Positions 1-8,263 of a stretch of DNA of 39,397 bases are shown one piece after another. Below the pieces are notes generated by a model that was not told the DNA's origin, did not search any database, and worked only from the letters and a program-made list of their open reading frames with translations. The stretch is from Syntrophaceae bacterium (GTDB lineage Bacteria; Desulfobacterota; Desulfomonilia; Desulfomonilales; Desulfomonilaceae), in contig JARLHM010000233.1 of the NCBI GenBank assembly GCA_031292235.1, forward strand, positions 1 through 39,397. Direction: 5' to 3'. Each line of letters starts with the position of its first letter. Position 1 is the first letter of the stretch. A program made the translations under genes and the position numbers.

Positions 1-2
1 TC

Positions 3-242
3 TTAAATGACTGTAACCATCATGACCAACTGGACATGGTCATTGATGTGGGTTCTCAACAGAGCGAAGGCCTCCTGAACAACTTCCGACATGCTCTCAT
101 GGAAACGAAGGTATTAAAGAATGCGATCGACGACGGTAGTTTGTCCTTGGGTTCTGTGATCTTCGGCTCATTGAATCCATCTGAAACCAGCGCATTTAAG
201 AGGAGCGTCAATGATCGTAGAGGAGAAGCGAAGAAAAGATGA
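3..242 (+). CDS. C-terminal fragment of an unidentified protein, cut by the window edge
   Basis: The frame is open from the first complete codon of the window to a stop at 240-242, so the 68-aa ORF in the track is probably the tail of a longer protein rather than a complete gene. The visible residues include an Asp/His-rich stretch followed by helical sequence and a very basic end (RRGEAKKR). I do not recognise a family. It lies about 50 bases upstream of the NTP transferase/HD gene on the same strand, so the two could be cotranscribed. It could also be a chance open frame; the lack of the upstream part prevents a decision. Confidence 0.35.
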   Translation, partial: LNDCNHHDQLDMVIDVGSQQSEGLLNNFRHALMETKVLKNAIDDGSLSLGSVIFGSLNPSETSAFKRSVNDRRGEAKKR

Positions 243-293
243 AGACGCTAATGTGGCGTTAAGATTCTGCCTGTACAGGCTTAGGGCTTTGAA

Positions 294-1424
294 GTGAAAC
301 GCAAAAAGATGACCGCTATAATTCTCACTGCTGTTTTCTTCTCCAAGTCGGAGTTGTTTGATCCTCTGCTCAAGCTCGGTGGGACGACAGTATTGGACCG
401 GCAGGTCAATACTTTTCGTGACGCTGGTGTTAATGATATTGTAGTGGTCCTTAACGAAAGGACCGCTGAATTAGCCCCTGCGCTTGCACAGGCTGAAATC
501 CATTGGGTCATACATGACGAGGGCAGGGAAGGGATGATCTCTTCATTGAGAGCAGCCCTGGCATTCCTGGAAGCCAAGACTGAGTCTTTCTTTTTGTCCT
601 GCATTGAAATTCCACTGGTTAGGAGAACAACTCTTCGGGACATTATCCGTGCCTATGAGCTATCCGGTAAAGGTGTTGCATATCCGACATTTTTTGGCGA
701 GAGAGGGTTCCCAATCCTGATCACGGTCGAACACGCGGAAAAGCTCTCAAGGTGGAATGATTCCGGGGAGCTGAATGCTTTTCTTGAGCAGTTCGATTCT
801 GACGCTATCAATGTTAAGGTGTCCGACGAAAACATTTTCAGCTACAATGATTCCCAATCGACACAGGAAGCTTTGATCGAGAGGTGGAAAAACTACCACA
901 TCCCCTCATCTTCGGAATGTATCTCTCTGCTCACTGAAAAATTTGCGGTAAACGAGGAATTGATGGCCCATTCCAGGAAGGTAGCTAATTTGGCTGTTAC
1001 GATTGCCCGTGCTCTAAACACCAAGGGATACGGGTTGAATTTGAAACTGATAGAAGCTGCCGGTCTTTTGCACGATATAGCGAGGGGAAAACCGGATCAC
1101 GCTTCCATCGCAGCGAGTCTCCTCCGAGAAATTGATTATCCAGCCGTAGCAGAGATAGTTGAAGCCCACATGAATCCCATGGTTTCACAATCAGAGCAGA
1201 TTGGCGAACGGGATGTGGTTTGTTTTGCTGACAAGCTGGTTCAGGGCAATTGTGTCGTTCCGCTGGAAACTCGATTTCAAAGACGACTGGATCATTATGC
1301 CGACGATCCAAAGGCCAGGGCCGCTATTGAGAAGAAGCTGTCCAATGCCAAAAGATTGAGACGGCGAATTGAAACAGCGCTAGGCGAACCCATCGAGAGT
1401 TCCTTCTACGGATTTACAATATGA
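294..1424 (+). CDS. MobA-like nucleotidyltransferase fused to an HD domain
   Basis: This 376-aa protein has two parts. Residues about 6-190 have the fold pattern of the MobA/MocA NTP-transferase family (hydrophobic first strand AIILTA, then PLLKLGGTTVLDR, later DEGREGMISSLRAAL). Residues about 215-350 form an HD hydrolase domain (HSRKVANLA, then LLHDIARGKPDHA, then EAHMNP). In MobA-type enzymes the first loop is normally GxSxRMGxxK; here it reads VFFSKSELFDPLL, so the nucleotide-binding signature is lost and the transferase half may not be catalytic. The HD half keeps HxxxV, HD and EAH and is probably the active part. The GTG start at 294 has AGGG seven bases upstream; an ATG at 309 is an alternative. 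The next gene starts seven bases after the stop. Such fusions are known near molybdenum-hydroxylase genes, but no such enzyme is in view. Confidence 0.75.
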   Translation: MKRKKMTAIILTAVFFSKSELFDPLLKLGGTTVLDRQVNTFRDAGVNDIVVVLNERTAELAPALAQAEIHWVIHDEGREGMISSLRAALAFLEAKTESFFLSCIEIPLVRRTTLRDIIRAYELSGKGVAYPTFFGERGFPILITVEHAEKLSRWNDSGELNAFLEQFDSDAINVKVSDENIFSYNDSQSTQEALIERWKNYHIPSSSECISLLTEKFAVNEELMAHSRKVANLAVTIARALNTKGYGLNLKLIEAAGLLHDIARGKPDHASIAASLLREIDYPAVAEIVEAHMNPMVSQSEQIGERDVVCFADKLVQGNCVVPLETRFQRRLDHYADDPKARAAIEKKLSNAKRLRRRIETALGEPIESSFYGFTI

Positions 1425-1431
1425 GCGCTAC

Positions 1432-2070
1432 ATGTTGAAGCGTAAAATATATTTATTAAGGCACGGGGAGATTGACCAAAGCTATCGAGGGCGGTTTGTC
1501 GGTCAGACGGACCTGCCTCTTACGGATACGGGAGAGTTCCAGGCTCGATTTTGGGAACACGAACTTTGTGGGGAGCAATTTGGGGCTATCTATTGCAGCG
1601 ACCTCGTTCGGTCCCAAAATACAGCTAAAATAATTGCAGCACTAAGAGGGATTTCTATTGAGGTAACTCCTGAATTGCGTGAGATAAACCTGGGAGAATG
1701 GGATGGCCTGCCGGTTAGCGACATCAAAAGCCATTTTCCTGATGAATGGCGAATGCGTGGTGAAAACCTGGCGAGTTACCGACCGCCAGGAGGAGAAAGT
1801 TTCTCCGATCTTGCGTCCAGAGTTGTGCCTGTCTTTGGCTCAATAGTTAAGAATGCGGAGGGAAACTTGCTCATAGTTGCGCATGCAGGCGTTAACAGAG
1901 TGATCCTGTGTCATGCGCTTGGAATGCCTTTAGCAAATCTGTTCAATATTTGTCAGGACTACGGCTGCATGAATATCCTAGAACTCAGTGGTGATTCGTT
2001 TCGACTGAAAACGATGAACATTTTACCGAGTGTGCGAACCTGTAAATCCACAATTGCGGTTTGCCCGTAA
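1432..2070 (+). CDS. Histidine phosphatase family protein (CobC/phosphoglycerate-mutase-like)
   Basis: The 212-aa protein begins with the catalytic signature LLRHGEIDQ and carries the family's later elements: GRFVGQTDLPLT, the SDLVRSQNTA segment, LREINLGEWDG, and the second catalytic histidine in LIVAHAGVNR. These are the phosphohistidine and proton-donor elements of the branch that includes alpha-ribazole phosphatase and phosphoglycerate mutases. The substrate cannot be told from sequence. It follows the NTP-transferase/HD gene by seven bases on the same strand, so the two probably form an operon and may act on a common nucleotide or cofactor pathway. The last roughly 15 residues (RTCKSTIAVCP) look unlike the family, so the extreme C-terminus may have been altered by a small frameshift. 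Confidence 0.85.
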   Translation: MLKRKIYLLRHGEIDQSYRGRFVGQTDLPLTDTGEFQARFWEHELCGEQFGAIYCSDLVRSQNTAKIIAALRGISIEVTPELREINLGEWDGLPVSDIKSHFPDEWRMRGENLASYRPPGGESFSDLASRVVPVFGSIVKNAEGNLLIVAHAGVNRVILCHALGMPLANLFNICQDYGCMNILELSGDSFRLKTMNILPSVRTCKSTIAVCP

Positions 2071-2168
2071 AATCCTCTGAAAAGCTTGTTTATCTGACAG
2101 GCCCTGTTTATCCTAAATTTCATGATTTCTGAATGTATGAAACCGCACACATCTTTAGCTGTGGTGTT

Positions 2169-2186
2169 GTGTCCACTTTGACCCCA
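2169..2186 (+). repeat. Dispersed 18-base motif, copy 1 (possible IS end)
   Basis: GTGTCCACTTTGACCCCA here matches GTGTCCGTTTTGACCCCA at 34661-34678 with 16 of 18 identical. TGGGGTCAAA-GGACAC-type ends resemble terminal inverted repeats of some insertion sequences, but no transposase is present, so this is at most an IS remnant. Confidence 0.5.
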
Positions 2187-2524
2187 CCGCCACGATTTAG
2201 ACCAAACCTATAGTAAATATAGCTAGTTATAGCTGTCTGTAGCAAAGCTTAGATACCATATGACAAGTTTTGTTTGGGTGTTTTTATCAATTCCTTGGCG
2301 TGATCTTTCTGGCATGTCTACGGCCGACTAACTTATCTTCTGCTATCTGTCATTATATGATAGCGATAATACTATTGATCTGACCAGGGGCTGAACAAAT
2401 TTCTCGTAACCAGGACGTCCGGTACATGCCTTGCATACCTCATTAAGAAAAGAGAACGGTTTGACTGTCAACTTTTTTGAATGAAGGAAGCTAGTAACGC
2501 CATCAGATAGAAAAAATGGTTTCA

Positions 2525-2590
2525 CAAAATCCAAGTCCGAAAGGGGGATGGTACGAATTATGTTTTTCGGAAAAAGAGCTGCCCAAAGGG
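2525..2590 (+). repeat. Dispersed ~66-base repeat, copy 1
   Basis: The segment beginning CAAAATCCAAGTCCGAAAGG aligns at roughly three quarters identity, by eye, with 35086-35150 (CAAAATCCAAGCTTGAAAGG). Both copies lie in gene-poor gaps and both include GGTACGA and end near CCAAAGG. The function is unknown; a genome-wide repeat family or MITE remnant is likely. Confidence 0.5.
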
Positions 2591-3008
2591 CAATAGGCAA
2601 AGCTATCGTAGATAATAACGAGAGCTCGTATTCTAGAGAAAAAGCGGCGGAAATGAAATGCAGGGGAGCGCTTATGTTGAACGACCCAAAACTGAAGTTG
2701 ACTACGTTTAAACTGGAATCACTAGAGGGTTACATGAAAGATACGAAAGCTTTACCTGACAGGGGGAGCGAATTCTATCGACATGTGTCTTAAGAAATAC
2801 TCCAAAGTGAAGGGATCCCAACCTCAGTCATACGGTCTGTAAGCTCCCCCAGCCTAGGAATGGACCATCTAACATGCTGGCTCCAATCCGCCTCCGTTCA
2901 TGAAGTCGCTTTTTGCACCTCAAAAAACCGCTTGTGACGCGAACTGCCCTATCTTTTATGAGGCAAAGTGTCACAAACCATCTTCGTCCACCTAAAGGGG
3001 GATCAGAA

Positions 3009-3539
3009 ATGGCAATGCCACTGCTTATCGCTATTGGCGCGATGTGGTTATCCGTCGCAATATTCTTTCTGGGCAAAGGCGAGCCCAAAGGCACCGGCGC
3101 CATCACGGGCTTTGTAGGCGCTGTCACGGTTGTGGGCGCGATACTTCAGGCCGCCGTCTTCAAGGACCCGTTTGTTGCAGGGTTATTGTTTGCGCACGGC
3201 CTCCTTTATTGTGCGGTATCCTACGCGTTGCTGACAGGTCTGGAGGACCTGAGATCTGTTGGAAATGTAAGTCTTTATACGGCCCTAGTGTCAGTCATCT
3301 ATATGGTGCTTTTCTTTACCGGTGGTCCGGTTCTGGAGGGCGGCAAGCTCTTGGTGGTCAAAAGCAATTATCTTGCGTTCGCTTGCGCAGGGTACGCTGT
3401 CCTGACATTCGAGGTTTGGCTAAACGCCTATGGCAAGTTCCCCAGCTCGCTGCTCGCCTGGTCACTAATTGTCTGGGTCGTTTTTGGTTTATGGGTACCA
3501 TCGTTTTATATGATGGCCGGTGGATGTTTTCCATTCTAA
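3009..3539 (+). CDS. AmiS/UreI-like integral membrane protein
   Basis: From ATG 3009 the product is 176 aa and almost entirely hydrophobic, with about six transmembrane segments (for example LLIAIGAMWLSVAIFFL and VTVVGAILQAAVF). The layout, length and glycine/alanine-rich helices with a polar GEPKGTGAITGFVGA turn resemble the AmiS/UreI family of amide and urea channels, which form inner-membrane pores. The start is chosen because AAAGGGGGATCA lies just upstream; the longer track ORF from 2913 adds a non-membrane leader without support. The following small ORF is a broken GTPase fragment. The family call is by overall resemblance, not an exact motif, so an unrelated small membrane protein remains possible. 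Confidence 0.5.
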   Translation: MAMPLLIAIGAMWLSVAIFFLGKGEPKGTGAITGFVGAVTVVGAILQAAVFKDPFVAGLLFAHGLLYCAVSYALLTGLEDLRSVGNVSLYTALVSVIYMVLFFTGGPVLEGGKLLVVKSNYLAFACAGYAVLTFEVWLNAYGKFPSSLLAWSLIVWVVFGLWVPSFYMMAGGCFPF

Positions 3540-3572
3540 AAATGGACACCGAGGATCTAACAGAAGACTTTA

Positions 3573-3755
3573 GTGATAGTTTATGTCGTATATGGTTTCC
3601 TCGGCGTTGGGACGACCACCTTCATCCGTTACCTTTTGGAGAATTCCCCCATAGGACAGAAGGTGGTCATCCTTGTAAATGAATTTGGAGAAATTGGTCT
3701 TGATGGCTTGATCTTGGGCCGAAAGAGATTTCCGACGCCAAATGCCTTAACTTAG
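3573..3755 (+). pseudogene. Truncated CobW/UreG-type GTPase fragment
   Basis: Only 60 residues remain. They match the N-terminus of CobW-family metallochaperone GTPases: a first strand IVYVVYGFLGVG, a P-loop, and the highly characteristic ILVNEFGEIGLDG. Intact members are over 300 aa and continue with a metal-binding CxCC motif, which is missing. The P-loop normally reads GxxGxGKTT; here it is GFLGVGTTT, with the essential lysine replaced. The frame stops soon after the conserved block. I call it a pseudogene. Its position behind an AmiS/UreI-like channel hints at a former metal- or amide-related locus. Confidence 0.7.
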
Positions 3756-3841
3756 AGCGCTGAACCATTCCATGAATCTAATCTCGTCAATCCAGAACGG
3801 ATGTGGTATTTCTTTGTTCAATTGAGCTTTCGTCCTTTGCA

Positions 3842-3862
3842 CGCTTTTGTTTCCAAAAAGCG
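3842..3862 (+). other. Small inverted repeat upstream of the alcohol dehydrogenase
   Basis: CGCTTTT and AAAAGCG flank a seven-base centre about 70 bases before the TTG start of the alcohol dehydrogenase gene. There is no T-run. It could be an operator or a chance palindrome. Confidence 0.25.
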
Positions 3863-3933
3863 GGTTTGCGCTGAAGGAAATCGCGTGTAGGCGGATCTTC
3901 CAACTTAGCTCAAAACTATAAAGGTGATCAAAA

Positions 3934-5091
3934 TTGAATCAAGACGACTCTCTTCTTAAATTCGAGGTCCCTGAGATCATTTACGGCCTTGGGGCTTTGG
4001 GTAAAATTGGCCAGTGCGCTAAACGCCTCGGTGGAGAGAAGGTGTTCCTTGTCACCGACCCAGGGATCCTTGCCGCAGGCTGGATAGATGAAACCATAAA
4101 ATATCTCGAACAAGAAGACTTAGAATATGTTTTATACGACAATGTGGTCACAAATCCTCGAGATTTTCAGGTGGAACAGGGCGTCCAGCTTTATCTACAA
4201 AAAGGTTGCGATGTCATAGTAGCTGTTGGTGGAGGCAGCCCGATTGACACGGCCAAGGGTGTTGCCATTCTTGCTTCAAACCACGGCTCAATTAGCGAAT
4301 ACGAAGGATGCAACAAAATTGATCAACCTATTCCACCCTTGGTATGCGCGCCCACAACGGCAGGCACTGGAGCTGATGTGACACAGTTCGCTGTCATTAC
4401 CGATACACGAAAAAGAATGAAGATGACCATCCTGAGTAGGGCCATTACACCGGACATTTCAGTTGTTGATCCGAATCTTTTGAAGACCAAACCTCCTGAA
4501 CTGATCGCCGCTACAGGTATGGACACCCTGACGCACGCTTTTGAAGCCTACGTCTCTTCACTATCCTGGTCAATGACAGACCCCCATGCGATTCATGCTG
4601 TTGAGCTTGTTGCGAAACATTTGGTCGATGCTGTGAAGTACAGGAGTCTGACGGCATTGGAGGGCATGTCAATAGCGTGTTTGGAGGCTGGCATCGCATT
4701 CTCCAACGCTATTTTAGGGGCCGTTCACGCCTTGGCCCATCCATTGGGCGGTTTTTATGACATTCATCATGGGGTTGCCAATGCTATACTTCTTCCTGCG
4801 GTTGTTCGCCGGAACATTGAACACTCTATTGAAAAATATGCCAGGCTGGCCATTGCAATGGGGAGTGACACCAGAGGAATGACACAGGAAGAAGCGGCGA
4901 TGAGTGTACTTGGTTGTATCGACCGCCTCACTGATGAGCTTCAATTACCTAAGAAGCTCTCAGAGGTAGGAGTTAGACGGAAAGATATTCCGTCAATGGC
5001 CGATCGAGCGCAGTACGATATTTGCATGTTAACCAATCCGTGTACCTACGAGGTGGACGAAATCAAAAATATATATGCTGAGGCTTGGTGA
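3934..5091 (+). CDS. Iron-containing alcohol dehydrogenase
   Basis: The 385-aa protein is a full-length group III Fe-dependent alcohol dehydrogenase, which interconverts alcohols and aldehydes with NAD(P) in the cytoplasm. The dinucleotide-binding motif GGGSPIDTAKG is near residue 100, the TTAGTGAD segment near 143, and the metal ligands sit in GMDTLTHAFEAY (Asp and His) and in ALAHPLGGFYDIHHG (two His). The start is TTG at 3934, supported by AAGGTGA just upstream. It heads an operon with a sensor kinase (nine bases downstream) and a sigma54 activator. Because the mycofactocin genes follow, this may be a nicotinoprotein-type enzyme like the mycofactocin-linked MNO dehydrogenases, with bound NAD reoxidised by mycofactocin; that is inference from context. 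Confidence 0.9.
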   Translation: MNQDDSLLKFEVPEIIYGLGALGKIGQCAKRLGGEKVFLVTDPGILAAGWIDETIKYLEQEDLEYVLYDNVVTNPRDFQVEQGVQLYLQKGCDVIVAVGGGSPIDTAKGVAILASNHGSISEYEGCNKIDQPIPPLVCAPTTAGTGADVTQFAVITDTRKRMKMTILSRAITPDISVVDPNLLKTKPPELIAATGMDTLTHAFEAYVSSLSWSMTDPHAIHAVELVAKHLVDAVKYRSLTALEGMSIACLEAGIAFSNAILGAVHALAHPLGGFYDIHHGVANAILLPAVVRRNIEHSIEKYARLAIAMGSDTRGMTQEEAAMSVLGCIDRLTDELQLPKKLSEVGVRRKDIPSMADRAQYDICMLTNPCTYEVDEIKNIYAEAW

Positions 5092-5100
5092 GGGTAATCC

Positions 5101-6306
5101 ATGGCGAAACAATCCAGTCCGGTCGAATACGATTTTAAAGGAATTGGATTCTCGAAGATCGGTTATTTCAAAGAAGTCCGTTCCAAGATAAAAGAATTGG
5201 AACAGCTAAACATGGAGTTGGCTCGTCGTCACAACAAGCTTGAAGCAATCATTGACAGCATGAACAGCGGTTTGACAATATTGGATAGTGACATGAATAT
5301 AGTGTTCGCAAATCGCCTTCAAATGCTAATGTTCCCGGAGGTTTCCCTGATTGGGGAAAAATGCCATCAGGCTTTTTTCCGAAGAAAAAAGATATGTAGC
5401 AATTGCCCTGCTTGTAAAACGCTCCAAAGCCAGGAGATATTTCGAGGGGAAATACGTATAAAGCATGGCGCCTTTGCTGGGCGTTATTATGAGTGGTCCA
5501 CTTCACCTGTTAAGAGTCCCCTTGGCCGTGTTGATGAGGTGGTTCTTCTTATGAGAGATATTACCAGGCGCAAAGAAGCTGAATTCAAGCTTTTGCAGTC
5601 TGATAGAATGGCTGCCATAGGATTACTCGCCGCCGGCATCGCCCATGAGATCAATAACCCTCTGACTTCAATAGCCGGTTTCTCTGAAGCGTTGCTTAAA
5701 AGGGTCAAAGGCCGGCAAAGGAGCGCTCCAGAAAATCTCGATATAGAATCTCTGCGGGAATATTTAGAAATCATATTTAACGAAGCTTATCGATGTAAAG
5801 ACATCATTCAGAACCTTCTCGAATACAGCCGAAAATCGACAGAAGACAAGGAAATACTCGAAATAGCAAAAACAATAAAGGCGACAGTTATGCTCGTCAG
5901 GAAACACGCAAAGGACCAAAAGATCAAAATTGTATTCAAGAATGTTTTAACGTCTGGTTTCAACCGAATTCTGGGTAACGAATCCCAAATACAACATTTG
6001 CTATTGAATTTGCTCAACCATTCTTTAAAATCGGCTGGGGGAGGTGGTGAACTCACCATACTGGCAAGAAATTTGGGGCATCTAATCGAAGTCCATCTTG
6101 CAATCAACGGATCAGGCGGATCAGATTTGTCGGTAGCTCAACAGAGCGAGATGTCCTGTGCGGCTGCAGCCTCTCCGGTTGTCTCAGAAATGGACCTTTC
6201 AATTTGTTACACAATTATGAAACAACACGACGGAGAGTTGAGATTTGAAGAAAATCAACGGAACCGGTTCAGCTTCACCTTGCGATTTCCGGCTGTCGTG
6301 GCTTAG
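5101..6306 (+). CDS. PAS-domain sensor histidine kinase with a degenerate ATPase domain
   Basis: A 401-aa soluble sensor: a short N-terminal coiled coil (residues 25-45), a PAS domain (about 45-160) carrying four cysteines in CHQAF..CSNCPAC, a dimerisation/phosphoacceptor region with an intact H-box (GIAHEINNPLTSIAGF), then a C-terminal region matching HATPase_c in length. The ATP-binding boxes are decayed. The N-box reads NLLNHSLKSA where the second Asn is expected, the G1 box DxGxG is INGSGG, and no GxGLGL box is seen. It may not autophosphorylate by itself. The gene lies between the alcohol dehydrogenase and the sigma54 response regulator, the likely partner. It could act as a phosphatase, or be phosphorylated by another kinase. 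Confidence 0.85.
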   Translation: MAKQSSPVEYDFKGIGFSKIGYFKEVRSKIKELEQLNMELARRHNKLEAIIDSMNSGLTILDSDMNIVFANRLQMLMFPEVSLIGEKCHQAFFRRKKICSNCPACKTLQSQEIFRGEIRIKHGAFAGRYYEWSTSPVKSPLGRVDEVVLLMRDITRRKEAEFKLLQSDRMAAIGLLAAGIAHEINNPLTSIAGFSEALLKRVKGRQRSAPENLDIESLREYLEIIFNEAYRCKDIIQNLLEYSRKSTEDKEILEIAKTIKATVMLVRKHAKDQKIKIVFKNVLTSGFNRILGNESQIQHLLLNLLNHSLKSAGGGGELTILARNLGHLIEVHLAINGSGGSDLSVAQQSEMSCAAAASPVVSEMDLSICYTIMKQHDGELRFEENQRNRFSFTLRFPAVVA

Positions 6307-6394
6307 CTTGTAAATATAATAGCTGTGAAGATGGCAAGCACCGAAGTCAAGTCAGAACATGCGTGTCTTAGCGATGTCTTACGGGAGCCAACAA

Positions 6395-7732
6395 ATGAAC
6401 CGAGGACGAATTTTAGTAATTGATGATGAAAAAAACATTCGACATTTACTGAAAAACGAACTCAGCGCCGAGGGGTTTGCGGTCTTTACAGCCAAGTCCG
6501 GAGAGGAGGGGCTTAAGCTCCTGACTGACAAGAATTTTGAAATTGTTTTCCTGGATATAAAGCTACCCAAGATGAGCGGTATGGATGTGCTCCGAAGCCT
6601 AAAACTAAAGACTTCTCGGACGGAAGTGATCATGATTACAGGCTATGGAGATATTGGAACAGCCGTTGAATCCATGAAACTCGGGGCCCAGGATTACATT
6701 ACAAAGCCTTTCAAATTAAGTGAACTACTTGCCCTGATCAATCAAATACTGATTCAAAATGGGAGAACCGAAGATATCTCGCCTCAAATGGACGGAAGAG
6801 TAGTTGCGCTTAATTCCGGGTTTGTAGGATGTCCGAGTCCTGCCATGAGAGAAGTCTATGATCTGGTAGAGAGAGTGGGCGCCACGGATGTTACGGTGTT
6901 GATACAGGGCGAAACAGGTGTGGGCAAAGATGTGATCGCTCGGTTGGTGCATAGCTGGAGTCCCAGAAAAAACAAGCCTTTTATTGTTGTAGACTGCGGT
7001 CTTCTAAATCAGAACCTGGCTGAAAGCGAGTTGTACGGCCATGGGAAAGGGGCCTTTTCAGGAGCTTCGGAAATGAAATTGGGACTCGTTGAAAAGAGCC
7101 ACGAAGGCGTCATCTTTTTCGATGAAATCGGAAATCTGGAGCAGGACATGCAAAAAAAGTTTCTTCGATTTCTAGAGACAAAGAAATTCAGGCGCGTTGG
7201 AGAAACCAAGGAACGTGAAGTGGACGCCCGAACAATCCTGGCGACCAATCTGGACTTGAAGGACGCTGCCCAGCGAGGAGTGTTACGCAGAGATCTTTTT
7301 TATCGCATGGATGTGATAACAGTCTATGTGCCGCCTCTGCGGGATCGTAAAGAGGACATTCCTCTCCTCGCGCTACATTTTGCAAATCGCAGCGGTTCAG
7401 GCAAAAAAGCCGATAGAATTTCCCGTGAAGCTATGGCCGCTCTCACGGAATACCCGTGGCCAGGCAACATAAGAGAATTGCGGTCCGTGATCACTAAGGC
7501 AACAATATTTCTTAAGTCGGATGAGATCGGGCTTCAAGATCTTCCACCTCATGTTGTTGGGAGCAGAAAAAACAGGATTTCAGCGCCGCAAAGCTTGGAA
7601 GACCTCGAAAAGGACCATATCATCAGGGTATTGCAACAAACTGGCGGTAACCAGAGTTCAGCGGCTCAAATCCTGGGTATAAACCGGAAGACCCTTTACA
7701 AGAAGATCCACAAGTACGGGCTGTTCAGTTAA
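6395..7732 (+). CDS. NtrC-family sigma54-dependent response regulator
   Basis: From ATG 6395 (GGGAG upstream; the track's 6359 start adds an unsupported leader) the protein is 445 aa. An N-terminal receiver domain has the acidic pair in VIDDEKN, the phospho-acceptor Asp in FLDIKLP and KPF near residue 108. The central AAA+ domain has Walker A GETGVGKD, Walker B VIFFDEIGN and the sigma54-contact loop GAFSGA, a conservative variant of GAFTGA. A Fis-type helix-turn-helix (SSAAQILGINRKTLYKK) ends the protein. It should activate sigma54 promoters when phosphorylated. Candidates lie at 8029, 31485 (minus) and 31829, so it is the natural suspect for controlling the SDR/mft genes and the Hdr/AOR region. 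A strong terminator follows about 100 bases downstream. Confidence 0.93.
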   Translation: MNRGRILVIDDEKNIRHLLKNELSAEGFAVFTAKSGEEGLKLLTDKNFEIVFLDIKLPKMSGMDVLRSLKLKTSRTEVIMITGYGDIGTAVESMKLGAQDYITKPFKLSELLALINQILIQNGRTEDISPQMDGRVVALNSGFVGCPSPAMREVYDLVERVGATDVTVLIQGETGVGKDVIARLVHSWSPRKNKPFIVVDCGLLNQNLAESELYGHGKGAFSGASEMKLGLVEKSHEGVIFFDEIGNLEQDMQKKFLRFLETKKFRRVGETKEREVDARTILATNLDLKDAAQRGVLRRDLFYRMDVITVYVPPLRDRKEDIPLLALHFANRSGSGKKADRISREAMAALTEYPWPGNIRELRSVITKATIFLKSDEIGLQDLPPHVVGSRKNRISAPQSLEDLEKDHIIRVLQQTGGNQSSAAQILGINRKTLYKKIHKYGLFS

Positions 7733-7829
7733 TTCCTATTCCTCGATAATTGGGGTCTGATGTCCACATAAACCCCACAATCCTAGAATTCCATCTTTAG
7801 TCATTTGAATCAATCAGTTAAGGCTGGGT

Positions 7830-7855
7830 AAGCGCCTGTGAGTCAGGCGCTTTTG
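7830..7855 (+). terminator. Rho-independent terminator after the sigma54 regulator
   Basis: A perfect 9-bp stem AAGCGCCTG / CAGGCGCTT with a 5-base loop (TGAGT) is followed by T residues. It lies about 100 bases after the regulator's stop codon and closes the alcohol dehydrogenase-kinase-regulator operon. Confidence 0.75.
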
Positions 7856-8028
7856 CCTCACCGTGATGTAGTCCCATACTCTGTCTGTCTCCTTTTTGTC
7901 TACCTCCGGGCAGGAAACCAAATGGCCGGAGAGGTTATGGTTTGATCAGTCGCTGTTTCGAACCATTTCTAATTATGAAGGATTCTGGAAGCCCTGGTAG
8001 GCCCATAGGGATGTAGTTGAAACTGCTA

Positions 8029-8044
8029 GGGCATGGACCTTGCA
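8029..8044 (+). promoter_or_regulatory. Candidate sigma54 (-24/-12) promoter for the SDR/mycofactocin genes
   Basis: GGGCATGGACCTTGCA matches the sigma54 consensus TGGCACG-N4-TTGCW. GG and GC are separated by exactly 10 bases, the -12 box TTGCA is perfect and the -24 box has two substitutions. It points towards the SDR at 8264 and lies just downstream of a sigma54 activator gene. Found by eye. Confidence 0.6.
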
Positions 8045-8263
8045 TAGACGGAAACTCGAACAGACTAATGCGGACCCGGTTTCCCAATTATCTGGAAACG
8101 CATTGAAGCTTGGGGGTCGCTTCAGAGTCCGGAACGAAAGGGGTGATATCAAAGTAACGTTTTGAGCGAGAAATTTTGAGGAACAAGATAGAGAGAGCAA
8201 AAGATAAAAATGGAGATTTCAGAGTTTATCTATGTCGTAGTTATGAGCGAAAGGAGCAGTTAA

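Larger units (their letters stand above)
2071..3008 (+). other. Gene-poor stretch with dispersed repeat fragments
   Basis: About 940 bases with no ORF I can support. The track ORFs here (2343-2600 minus, 2548-2793 plus, 2828-3127 minus) show no recognisable motif and overlap each other. The stretch holds one copy of an 18-base motif (2169-2186) and one copy of a roughly 66-base repeat (2525-2590), both of which recur near 34.7-35.2 kb. It therefore looks like decayed mobile-element or repeat sequence separating the phosphatase from the AmiS/UreI-like gene. Confidence 0.6.
7733..8263 (+). other. Intergenic region: terminator, then sigma54 promoter and long 5' leader of the SDR/mft genes
   Basis: This 531-base gap has no supported ORF (the minus ORF 7973-8200 has no motif). 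It contains a rho-independent terminator (7830-7855) ending the upstream operon and a candidate sigma54 promoter (8029-8044), leaving a leader of about 210 bases before the SDR start codon. A short TGAAGC/GCTTCA inverted repeat lies in that leader. Confidence 0.6.

Noticed and set aside
2343-2793. Overlapping ORFs of 85 aa (minus) and 81 aa (plus)
   Set aside because: They overlap each other within repeat DNA and neither shows a family motif.
3044-3682. 212-aa plus ORF overlapping the membrane protein
   Set aside because: Out-of-frame shadow of the AmiS/UreI-like gene, rich in Arg/Cys with no domain.
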